A stretch of 43,391 bases of DNA. Source: Treponema sp. Its GTDB lineage: Bacteria > Spirochaetota > Spirochaetia > Treponematales > Breznakiellaceae. Positions 1-8,225 of this stretch are shown piece by piece. The DNA lies in contig JAISNI010000110.1 of NCBI GenBank assembly GCA_031276295.1, positions 1-43,391 of the forward strand, read 5' to 3'. The translations under genes and the position numbers were made by a program. The notes under the pieces were generated by a model. It saw nothing but the letters and a program-made list of their open reading frames with translations. It was not told where the DNA came from and did no database searches. Position 1 is the stretch's first letter. Each line of letters opens with the position of its first letter.

Positions 1-418
1 CCAAGGCTTGCGGGGAACTTGGGGGACATTCGGGATCGTATGCCTCCGGGTGTTTCCGCGCTTCCCTTGCTACGCGCCTTACTTCCTGAATTACTTCTTT
101 AGGAATTTTTCTCCCAGCCCTTGCCGTCGATTTGATAATAGCCATGATAACTCCTTTTTCGGCCTTCCCGGCCAACCGCGCCGATATGATTTTTTTGGTT
201 TCTCCCATTTCCGTGTAGACAACCATTAAAACCTTATCCACCATGCCCAGGGTTTGTCGGCGTTCCTCCCCGGAGGTGTTCCCTTCGCTTTCATCCCGGC
301 GCTCTATCCGCTGGGGATCAGTAAAAACATGCTGGGCAGCCTCAAAAGACAAGCCGCTATGCTTGGCTTTATTGATTGTGTTTTTGTTTTCATCCCAATC
401 TACGCCGGGCAATTTCAT
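1..418 (-). CDS. BrnT-like toxin fused in frame to BrnA-like antitoxin; partial, runs off the left edge
   Basis: Manual minus-strand translation: MKLPGVDWDENKNTINKAKHSGLSFEAAQHVFTDPQ..GEERRQTLGMVDKVLMVVYTEMGETKKIISARLAGKAEKGVIMAIIKSTARAGRKIPKEVIQEVRRVAREARKHPEAYDPECPPSSPQAL. It has BrnT-like W-D-E-x-K-N..KH..F and ISAR motifs, then a BrnA-like YDPECPPS tail. No stop codon between 418 and 1. Confidence 0.75.
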   Translation of the reverse strand, partial: MKLPGVDWDENKNTINKAKHSGLSFEAAQHVFTDPQRIERRDESEGNTSGEERRQTLGMVDKVLMVVYTEMGETKKIISARLAGKAEKGVIMAIIKSTARAGRKIPKEVIQEVRRVAREARKHPEAYDPECPPSSPQAL

Positions 419-503
419 ATTTTATAGTGTAGTGTTTTTTTGTAGTGTTTTTCAAGAGGGAACAGAATTTTCCGAAGCATGGGGAACGGTCTCAGGTCCG
501 GGG

Positions 504-1832
504 CTATACCCCCGGCCTCCGCGCCATGGCCGCCCCGGCCAGTACCCCGGCAAAAACAGCCGCCGCCGCCTTGCCCATGTCCACAATCGCCGCCTCGGTT
601 ACATGGTCGGCGTAAGCGTCAAAAATTGCCCGGCTCTTATGCCCGGTGATTCGAGATACCTTATCGGCCGCCTCAATGTCCGCCAACCGCGCCGCGTAAA
701 AATGCCGCCAGCCGTGAAACACAATGTTGCGGCCTCGCCAGTCTATGCCCATGTTTTCAAGTTCCCCATGAAGCGCGTCCAACATAAAACTGCCCTCCAC
801 ACGGGGCCTGTCCGGGGCCGTTCCCCAGAAGACAAACCGTTCCACCGCGGGAATGTCCGTGTGGGGGTTTCTGACCAGTTGCGCCAGCAGAGCCTCCCGG
901 ACTTCCGGTAAGAGGGGAACCTTCCGGGCCTCGCCGTTTTTCGGGGTTTTAAGGCTGTCCGCCGCGCTCCAGGAATGGGCCGCGTTCAAAACACCATCAC
1001 CGATGTCCCCGCCCCGGATTGCCAGAACCTCTCCCTGCCTCATGCCCGTTGTGGCGGATAAAAGATTGGCCGCCATCGCCGCCGTGTCCGCCCAGGGCTT
1101 CGCAAAAAGCGCCCCGGCTTCTTCCACGGTCAGCACTCCGCGCTTTCCCGCCTTGCCGCTGTAGCGTTCAAAGTCCTTCGCAATATCGGCGGGTATCATG
1201 CCTTCTTCATAGGCCCAGCCCAAAGGGATAAGCCCGGCGTTCAATATGCTGTTTTTGTAGGAAGCCGATTTATCGGCAGGGAGAGAAAGAGAGAATGACT
1301 TTAAGTCATTGCGGGTGATACTTGCCAGCATCCGCCCCTTAAAAGCGGATAGCCAGTAGTTCAAGATATGGCGTCCATTTATGCCGCAATAGCTCCGCCC
1401 TATACAGTGCCCATGCGCCAGGCGGTCCCGAACATAGAGACTTTTTTCATAGTCCCAAAAGTCCGTCAAGAAGTCCGTAAATTTGACGCTCCCCTTCCCT
1501 GCGGGAACCACGCCGATGTCGATAAGGCCCCGCTCTTTAAGAGCCTTCACGATTGCCAGAGCCGCGCCGCTGTCCAGTTCCGCCCTCCGTATACCCCGGA
1601 GTATACCGTCAAGGTCAAAGGCGGCCTCTACCTTCCGGCGCTCCCCGTCTTTGCCCAGCAAACCGTCCCTAAGCCAGCCGGATACCACGATAAGGGCAAC
1701 GTCCCTGCCGCGCTCCCCCGTACTTCGGGCGCTCATGGGAAGCCCTGTCTCCTGGTTTACCAGGCAGGCGTAAAAAACGCCTCCCCGCTTGTGCATATAG
1801 AATTTTCGGCGCATAGCCCTTCCCTTTCGCAA
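504..1832 (-). CDS. Tyrosine recombinase/phage-type integrase
   Basis: C-terminal catalytic motifs: TGMRQGE, HGWRHFYAARLADI, ITGHKSRAIFDAYADH. Lies beside the 3' end of a tRNA gene. Likely internal start near 1814 (MRRKFYMHKRGG). Confidence 0.9.
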   Translation of the reverse strand: MRKGRAMRRKFYMHKRGGVFYACLVNQETGLPMSARSTGERGRDVALIVVSGWLRDGLLGKDGERRKVEAAFDLDGILRGIRRAELDSGAALAIVKALKERGLIDIGVVPAGKGSVKFTDFLTDFWDYEKSLYVRDRLAHGHCIGRSYCGINGRHILNYWLSAFKGRMLASITRNDLKSFSLSLPADKSASYKNSILNAGLIPLGWAYEEGMIPADIAKDFERYSGKAGKRGVLTVEEAGALFAKPWADTAAMAANLLSATTGMRQGEVLAIRGGDIGDGVLNAAHSWSAADSLKTPKNGEARKVPLLPEVREALLAQLVRNPHTDIPAVERFVFWGTAPDRPRVEGSFMLDALHGELENMGIDWRGRNIVFHGWRHFYAARLADIEAADKVSRITGHKSRAIFDAYADHVTEAAIVDMGKAAAAVFAGVLAGAAMARRPGV

Positions 1833-1952
1833 AACCCACAGATACGGTTTGTCAGACCGGTTATCATAGGTTTTGTCATAGTGTTAAGAAGCATAGCGCC
1901 GGTTCTTCCGGTGGCTATTCTGTAATTCCTTACCGTACAAGCAATTACAAAA

Positions 1953-2025
1953 TGGAGAATAGGGGATTCGAACCCCTGACCTATAGATTGCGAACCTATC
2001 GCTCTACCAACTGAGCTAATTCCCC
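1953..2025 (-). tRNA. tRNA-Ala(CGC)
   Basis: Minus strand folds as a cloverleaf: GGGGAAT acceptor / ATTCTCC, D-arm GCTCAGTTGGTAGAGC, anticodon stem ATAGG/TCTAT with loop TTCGCAA (anticodon CGC), T-arm AGGGGTTCGAATCCCCT. Carries the G3:U70 pair typical of tRNA-Ala. CCA not encoded. Confidence 0.93.
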
Positions 2026-2120
2026 AAAAAACAACTAACTACTATTTAACATATACTGTATAATTGATCAATACCTTTTGTGGTAAAGGAATGAAAATTG
2101 TTACGGAGGTGGGGACTTTG

Positions 2121-3272
2121 ATGGCATACAATATTTTCCGTTTTGGTTTTTTTGCGGTATTCGTCGGGCTTCATATAGCTTTGATGATAGGGCTTTTCCG
2201 TGAATGGCTCTGGGAAAACCGGCGCCGGGGCAGGAAAACGGCAGGGGCAATGCCGAAGGTCTCGGTGATTATTCCGATTCACAACGAGGCCGGCAGAATA
2301 AGAGGGCTTTTGGAAAGCCTCCTGCGGCAGGATTATCCGGTTGTGGAGTATATCTTTGTCGATGATCGCTCCAATGACGGGAGTGCTGAAATGCTCAAGA
2401 GCTTTACCGAAGGGCGGCGGAATAGCCAAATCATCACTTTAAAGAACAATCCGGGCTGGAATAAGAAACAATACGCCCTCACCAGGGGTATAAAAGCCGC
2501 CGGCGGGGATTTTTTTCTGTTTACCGATGCGGACTGCGAGGTTCCCCCCTGCTGGATAAGCGCCATGACGGCGAGGTTGCAGGACACGGGCACCGGTATT
2601 GTCATAGGACCGGTTTTCAGAAAACCTGCAAGCACCGACTTTTTCCATCTATACCAGTGTTTTGATCATGCGGTACGGTACATGTATCTGACCGGCTCAA
2701 GCGGGCTGGGCGTAGCGGGGGGCGGTTTTGGGAATAACCTTATCATCAGGCGGGAAGCCCTGGATCAGGCGGGGGGGTATGAAGCAGTCCCGTCTTCACC
2801 GACTGAGGATGCCGCTCTTATCGCGGAGATACGGCGCCTTGGAACCTGGAAGATCCACGCCGCAATGGGTAAGGACGCCTGCATTTTTACCGGCAGCGAA
2901 TCTTCCTGGGCAGCGCTTTTTAACCAGACGCTCCGCTGGAATAACGGCGGGCTTTTCGGGCCCGACCCGGCAACCCGCCTGAACTTCGGTTTTCTGATGA
3001 TCACCATATCTATGGGCATCCTCGCCATACCCCTGTTACCCCTCCTGCCGAGTCTCTGGCCCCTCTCCGCCGCCGTTATGCTTTCCATGAGTATGAACAG
3101 CGCCGCAACGCTCGGTCTTTTCGGCGCGTCCCTTCCCGCCGCCGGCCCGCGCTACATTTTGCAAACGGTTTTTACCCCCTGCTATTTTACCATACTGACT
3201 ATACTGGGGTTCAGCGGCAAGAAGACCGAATGGAAGGGAAGCCCCGTAAAAGTGCAGGGCAGTCATAAGTGA
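2121..3272 (+). CDS. Family 2 glycosyltransferase, membrane-associated
   Basis: PKVSVIIPIHNEAGRIRGLLESLLRQDYPVVEYIFVDDRSNDGS is a GT2 signature; hydrophobic C-terminal segments; GGAGGT upstream of ATG at 2121. Confidence 0.85.
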   Translation: MAYNIFRFGFFAVFVGLHIALMIGLFREWLWENRRRGRKTAGAMPKVSVIIPIHNEAGRIRGLLESLLRQDYPVVEYIFVDDRSNDGSAEMLKSFTEGRRNSQIITLKNNPGWNKKQYALTRGIKAAGGDFFLFTDADCEVPPCWISAMTARLQDTGTGIVIGPVFRKPASTDFFHLYQCFDHAVRYMYLTGSSGLGVAGGGFGNNLIIRREALDQAGGYEAVPSSPTEDAALIAEIRRLGTWKIHAAMGKDACIFTGSESSWAALFNQTLRWNNGGLFGPDPATRLNFGFLMITISMGILAIPLLPLLPSLWPLSAAVMLSMSMNSAATLGLFGASLPAAGPRYILQTVFTPCYFTILTILGFSGKKTEWKGSPVKVQGSHK

Positions 3273-3403
3273 TGCCCGGTTAGTATTTGGAGGGGGCCTA
3301 TTTCCGCCCGATGGAGTATCTTGTCTTTATACGTCGATAGTCCTATGGGCCGCTTGTCGTCGCTCCCGGCCTTCGGGATATACACCCGTTTCACCGGCGG
3401 CGC
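3263..3403 (-). pseudogene. Reverse transcriptase (group II intron/LtrA-like) fragment
   Basis: Minus-strand translation APPVKRVYIPKAGSDDKRPIGLSTYKDKILHRAEIGPLQILTGHHL* resembles the RT N-terminal motif 'VRRVYIPKxxGKxRPLGIPTxxDKIVQ'. No RT catalytic core nearby. Confidence 0.6.
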
Positions 3404-3461
3404 CTAGCCGCCTGTTGCACTTGTAGATTTTATACGATTTTGCGCTAAAGCGCAACAAACT
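3401..3461 (+). repeat. Dispersed intergenic repeat, copy 1 (TTGCGC-TAAA-GCGCAA hairpin)
   Basis: cgcctagccgcctgttgcacttgtagattttatacgattttgcgctaaagcgcaacaaact aligns with 16216-16277 and, in its core, with 15197-15238. Confidence 0.75.
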
Positions 3462-3518
3462 ACCAGGGATAGTTCAGCTTTTCCCCGTCATCAATGGCCA
3501 ACGGCGCCCGGTGTTCCC

Positions 3519-3830
3519 TCAACTCGCCGCTTTTGTGGGCGTCCGTATCCGTAGCGTATTGTCCGTCAGAAAATCAACCGCCAGGTTGATGATTCTGTCA
3601 TTCTGATAATCCGGAGGGAATTCCCAGCCCTGTGTTTCCTCAAAGGGCAGCATTTCCTGGTTAAAGGAAAACCGGAACTTCCGCCTGAACCGCTTGCAGA
3701 ACACGCCGCCCTGCGCGCTTCCGGTATCAAAATTCTTCAATGCGGTTAAGAAGAAATAGTTATGCCGGGTTCCGGAAAAATATTCCGGCGGGTCAATCTG
3801 GACGTTGAGGAGGTGAGTCGTATCTTTCAT
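3519..3830 (-). CDS. Hypothetical protein, possibly frameshifted
   Basis: ORF MKDTTHLLNVQIDPPEYFSGTRHNYFF..; an alternative downstream frame continues with coding-like SDGQYATDTDAHKSGELREHRAPLAIDDGEKLNYPW*. No family recognised. Confidence 0.3.
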   Translation of the reverse strand: MKDTTHLLNVQIDPPEYFSGTRHNYFFLTALKNFDTGSAQGGVFCKRFRRKFRFSFNQEMLPFEETQGWEFPPDYQNDRIINLAVDFLTDNTLRIRTPTKAAS

Positions 3831-3861
3831 GGTAATACGTTCCCCCTTCAACACAGGTTCT

Positions 3862-3957
3862 GTCAATGTAAAATTTTATGCTCTTCCCGGCTTAAATTAG
3901 GCGCTCCCACCCCGGACTTGTCCGATTTTAACAAACTAAGAAAAATTCTACATTGAC
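3862..3957. mobile_element. MITE-like element with 16-bp terminal inverted repeats
   Basis: gtcaatgtaaaatttt (3862-3877) and the reverse complement of 3942-3957 (gtcaatgtagaatttt) match 15/16; 64-bp noncoding interior. No clear target-site duplication. Confidence 0.45.
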
Positions 3958-4033
3958 GGGGGCTGTGCCTCATGTATCCTGTTTATAAACATACACCTTT
4001 TATAACATCAAATGTATTTTTAAGGAGAAGTAA

Positions 4034-5758
4034 ATGGCTGAAGATTACAAAGTACGAGCCTTGGAAGTGGATGATACCTTTCAGATGTGGAGCCCCTACA
4101 AGATGGAACGGGTATTCGAGTTCATGATCCGCAACAACATGAATACCCTCATCTTCCACGAGAACAACATTGTCGACAAGGTTGTCTGGCCCGGTTTCGT
4201 TTACGGCTGCGGGGGGGATGATGACCGCCGCAGTTATTCCATCTACCGGGACAGGCTGTATAAGGAAATATATTACCGTACCCCCAGCCCCTATGTCTTC
4301 ATTGATGAACTCATGATCTTCCGCGATCTGATGAAGACTATTGTGGGCAGAGCCGTGGAACTCGGCCTGGATTTCTACTTCCAACCCAAGGAAATATGGT
4401 TTCCCGAGATACTCTACGAGCGTCAGGACCTCATGAAAAACGGCAAGATGTGTCCCAGCGAACCCTGGTGGTGGGAAATCTTCCTTCCTCAAAAATATGA
4501 GGAACTCATGCAGAACTTCCCCGAGATATCTGGAATCGTTACCTCCACCGGTACCAAGGAAAGCCGCATCAGCCTGGCGCACCAGAAATGCCAATGCGAC
4601 AAATGTAAAGCTATGTCCATGCAGGAGTGGCAGCGCAATGTCATTTTGGCTATCTACGGGCCCCTCAAGACCAGGGGCAAAAAATTGGTTATCCGGGACT
4701 TCTCTTACTACGCCGATGAGCAGAACGGCATACGCGCCGGCCTCCTGGACCTCCCCGATGATATCGTCATCTCCATCAAGAATGTCCCCCAGGATTACTA
4801 CCAAACCTTCCCTCACAACACCCTCATTGGACATGTAGGCAATCACGAACAATGGATCGAGTACGAGACCCTGGGTGAATACTACGGCTGGGGCCTCACC
4901 CCTGTCTCCATGCTTGCCGATATCCACTACCGCATGGACCATTGCCTCAAAAATAAAGCCGACGGCATCTCTACCCGTATTGACTGGGAGGCTCTGCCCA
5001 ACACATCCACCTTCGAGACTCCCAACCAGCTTAACCTCTACGCTATCGCCCAGTTCGCCGTCAACGTGGATACACCCCCGCGGGACATCTACGCCAAATG
5101 GCTGGTAGAAGACAGGCATCTTGAGGAAAACATCAGTTCCGCCCGGTTCAAGGACACCCTGGATTTCGTCATGGGGATATTTGACAAAACCTGGCCCATC
5201 ATGTCCAAGACCCCCTATCTTCTGGGTGCGGTCTTCATGAACAACAGCAAGATACCTGTTAGCATCGACAATGCCGATTTTATCAGCCAGGAACACCACG
5301 GTATCCAGAAATGGTTCCCCCAGTACCGGGATATATTCTCCTACGATGATAACCATGTAGCGGACATGCTCAAGGAGAAGGAGGATGCCTACCGGGAAAT
5401 AATCGTCCTTAACAGGGAATGGCATAGCCGCAATCCCGGACTAGAGGAAGAATTCTACCGAACCTACTGTGATCTGTTTGACATCTTCGAGCTTTACGTG
5501 AAGATGTACCGCCTGGTGGGTAAGAGTTATATCTGGATAAAATACCTGCAAAAGCAGGGGAAGAACACCGCGCTCAAGGGATACGGGGAAATCACTGCCG
5601 AGGTAAAGGAACTTATCGGGGAAATGAAAGCCGTGGAGCAGGAACTGAAAGACCACCGTCCGCCGGTTCAGTTCAGGTACCAGTTCCTTGCCATGATGAA
5701 CAGCGAGCGCCTCCGGGTCTACTATGAGGATGTGGAAGCGGTCCTGCAAAATCTGTAA
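4034..5758 (+). CDS. Putative glycoside hydrolase-like TIM-barrel protein
   Basis: 574 aa, AAGGAGAAG RBS. Text such as NNMNTLIFHENN..., DFYFQPKEIWFPE..., GIVTSTGTKES..., LVIRDFSYYAD... resembles (β/α)8 carbohydrate-active enzymes. Upstream of a sugar ABC transporter. Confidence 0.55.
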   Translation: MAEDYKVRALEVDDTFQMWSPYKMERVFEFMIRNNMNTLIFHENNIVDKVVWPGFVYGCGGDDDRRSYSIYRDRLYKEIYYRTPSPYVFIDELMIFRDLMKTIVGRAVELGLDFYFQPKEIWFPEILYERQDLMKNGKMCPSEPWWWEIFLPQKYEELMQNFPEISGIVTSTGTKESRISLAHQKCQCDKCKAMSMQEWQRNVILAIYGPLKTRGKKLVIRDFSYYADEQNGIRAGLLDLPDDIVISIKNVPQDYYQTFPHNTLIGHVGNHEQWIEYETLGEYYGWGLTPVSMLADIHYRMDHCLKNKADGISTRIDWEALPNTSTFETPNQLNLYAIAQFAVNVDTPPRDIYAKWLVEDRHLEENISSARFKDTLDFVMGIFDKTWPIMSKTPYLLGAVFMNNSKIPVSIDNADFISQEHHGIQKWFPQYRDIFSYDDNHVADMLKEKEDAYREIIVLNREWHSRNPGLEEEFYRTYCDLFDIFELYVKMYRLVGKSYIWIKYLQKQGKNTALKGYGEITAEVKELIGEMKAVEQELKDHRPPVQFRYQFLAMMNSERLRVYYEDVEAVLQNL

Positions 5759-5953
5759 GAAAAAAATTCGGGAAACGGATGCGTTTTCCCTTTCCCGGAC
5801 GGAGGGAAACTTATCCGCGGTGTATGAGGATCCTATGGAATTCATTGAAACTCATGAACTTAATATTTTACAACTTTTGACAAATATTTTCCATGTGATT
5901 TTTTCATATCCGGCGTGAAAATTGTTTACTTAATCTTTATAGGAGATAGAATT

Positions 5954-7255
5954 ATGGAAAAGAAAAGTGTTTTTTTGAGCATTATGTTCCTGTTGGCGGC
6001 GTGTCTGATTTTTGCTGCCGGCGGAAGGGATCAGGGGCGTACACAGAGCGCCGCGGGGCCGGCTAACGTCAAATACGCGTTCTGGGGGTCCCCGGAATCT
6101 ATCGGCGTGGAGGCGGATATTATCGCGGCCTTTGAGGCAAAGCACCCCACTATCAAGATAGAACCGGTGGTTACCGGTTATGCCGATTACCATACAAAAC
6201 TATTAACCATGATTGCAGGAGGGTCCGCGCCGGATTTGATGAGAATTTCCACCCAGTTTTTACCGGATCTGGTTGCCTCCAAAGGTCTTGTTGATATAGG
6301 AAAAATGGCAAAGGAGCATAATTACGATTTGTCCATTTATCTAAAGGAAGGCTTGGAAGACTGTTCCTGGGAAGGGGTCTTATACGGGCTCCCCTGGGGA
6401 ACCGCTCCTGTTTATGCCTTGTTAAACCTGACCATGTTCGAAGAAGCCGGTGTCCCGCCGCCTTCTTATAATTGGACCATAGACGAATTTGTCCGTATTG
6501 TTAAAGCCCTGACCTCCGGGTCCGGAGCCGACAAAAAATACGGTTTCGCTATGGAAATACAGGGGGATCTTTACGGACTCTATCCCTTCCTTTGGGCCAA
6601 TGGCGCGCGGCTTTTGGACGAAAGCAGAAAGACCTTTACCCTTGACAGACCCGAGGCTTATCAGGTTATCCAGATGCTTGCGGATCTTTACCAGGGCGGT
6701 TACATACCCCCTGAAACCCTTATGATAGGAAGCCATAGCGCATCAATGCCTTCCTGGTTTATCAACAACAAACTTGCTATATGCTTGGGAGCCGCTACCA
6801 CCGTTCTGAGCGCCCAAAACGGGGGAGCCAAATTTGGAGTTTGGCCTTTACCTTCGGGCAAAACAACCCATACCACGGTGGTAAAATCAAACACCATAAG
6901 TATGAGCGTTAATTCCAGGTATACCGAAGAAGCATGGCTCTTCTCCACTTTCCTCCGGGGAGATGAGGGAGAAACCCTCTATACCCAGGCAAAGCGGGTA
7001 CCCCCATCAATTGTGGGTGATAAATATTGGGACTACTACCTTGATCCGAATTTATATCCCAAAAATATAAAGGAAGTTACCAATATGATTTTCACCACCA
7101 ACGGTAACCTGGCCCCGATACGCAGGGGGTATCTGGAACTGGAACAGCTTTTAACCCCTGTTATACAGAATGTTATGCTTGGCAATGTTACCGCAGAAAA
7201 GGCCATGAAGGACATCACCCCTCGGGCCCAGGCTATCCTTGACAAGACAAATTAG
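5954..7255 (+). CDS. Extracellular solute-binding protein family 1 (sugar ABC transporter)
   Basis: Lipoprotein-like signal sequence, then VKYAFWGSPESIGVEADIIAAFEAKHPTIKIEPVVTGYADYHTKLLTMIAGGSAPDLMRI, typical of SBP_bac_1. Confidence 0.92.
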   Translation: MEKKSVFLSIMFLLAACLIFAAGGRDQGRTQSAAGPANVKYAFWGSPESIGVEADIIAAFEAKHPTIKIEPVVTGYADYHTKLLTMIAGGSAPDLMRISTQFLPDLVASKGLVDIGKMAKEHNYDLSIYLKEGLEDCSWEGVLYGLPWGTAPVYALLNLTMFEEAGVPPPSYNWTIDEFVRIVKALTSGSGADKKYGFAMEIQGDLYGLYPFLWANGARLLDESRKTFTLDRPEAYQVIQMLADLYQGGYIPPETLMIGSHSASMPSWFINNKLAICLGAATTVLSAQNGGAKFGVWPLPSGKTTHTTVVKSNTISMSVNSRYTEEAWLFSTFLRGDEGETLYTQAKRVPPSIVGDKYWDYYLDPNLYPKNIKEVTNMIFTTNGNLAPIRRGYLELEQLLTPVIQNVMLGNVTAEKAMKDITPRAQAILDKTN

Positions 7256-7345
7256 TTCCTCTTTGCGGGTTAAACCGGTTTACCCCCGGAAGCCTCTGAA
7301 GGCAAGCCCCTCAGACTTCCGGTACGGATAAACCGGAAAGGTGAG

Positions 7346-8221
7346 TTGATGATTATTAATAAAAGAAGGGAAGCGTTGACGGCGGCCTGTATGCTTGCGC
7401 CGAATTTGACAGGGCTAGTTGTTTTTCTGGTTATTCCCACCATCGCTTCATTCGGCATTAGTCTTACCAATTGGAATCTTATGGGAAACATCAAATGGGT
7501 CGGGTGGGGCAACTTTAAGGATGTATTTGGTGATGTCCTTTTCTGGCAAACCCTGAAGAATACCTCGGTTTATGTTTTTTGCAAGGTTCCCCTGAATATC
7601 ATCTTTTCGCTGGTCCTGGCGGTATTACTCAATCAAGCCCTCTACGGCAGGACTTTTTTCAGGGCCCTTATTTTTCTTCCCATGATAGCCTCTTCGGTAT
7701 CCGTCGCCCTGCTTTGGCAGCCCCTGTTTCTCACCAACGGTCTATTAAACAAGCTCCTTACCACTGTGGGCCTTCCCCCGTCGACCTGGATTTATAGTCC
7801 TAAAACTTCAATGATGAGTGTTATCATCGTGTCCCTGTGGAAAGAGACCGGGTATTATATGGTGATGTTTCTCGCGGGGCTTCAATCCATATCCCGAACA
7901 TATTACGAGGCGGCCAATATCGACGGCGCCAACGGCATACAGAAATTTTTTAGGATCACCGTGCCCCTTATTTCTCCGACAACTTTTTTTGTTTTAACAA
8001 TTTCGATAATCGGCTCTTTTCAGATTTTTGATCTCACCACCGTACTTACCGCCGGAGGACCGGTGAATTCAACCAATACCCTGATCATGTATGTATACCA
8101 GGCAGGATTTAGGTTTTTTAGAATGGGCTATGCCTCGGCATTGTCAACCGTATTATTTTTTATTGTCCTTGTGTCGACCATCATTCAGAATTGGGCGTCA
8201 AAGCATTGGGTGTTTTATTAA
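7346..8221 (+). CDS. Sugar ABC transporter permease, MalF/UgpA type
   Basis: Multiple TM segments with the EAAxxDGA loop (YYEAANIDGANGIQKFFRITVPLISP). Confidence 0.93.
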   Translation: MMIINKRREALTAACMLAPNLTGLVVFLVIPTIASFGISLTNWNLMGNIKWVGWGNFKDVFGDVLFWQTLKNTSVYVFCKVPLNIIFSLVLAVLLNQALYGRTFFRALIFLPMIASSVSVALLWQPLFLTNGLLNKLLTTVGLPPSTWIYSPKTSMMSVIIVSLWKETGYYMVMFLAGLQSISRTYYEAANIDGANGIQKFFRITVPLISPTTFFVLTISIIGSFQIFDLTTVLTAGGPVNSTNTLIMYVYQAGFRFFRMGYASALSTVLFFIVLVSTIIQNWASKHWVFY

Positions 8222-8225
8222 GGAG

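Noticed and set aside
243-911. 222-aa plus-strand ORF
   Set aside because: Shadow frame antisense to the integrase and BrnT-like genes; composition not protein-like.
3983-5425. 480-aa minus-strand ORF opposite the glycoside hydrolase-like gene
   Set aside because: Antisense open frame caused by codon bias; the plus-strand gene has an RBS, operon context and coherent protein sequence.
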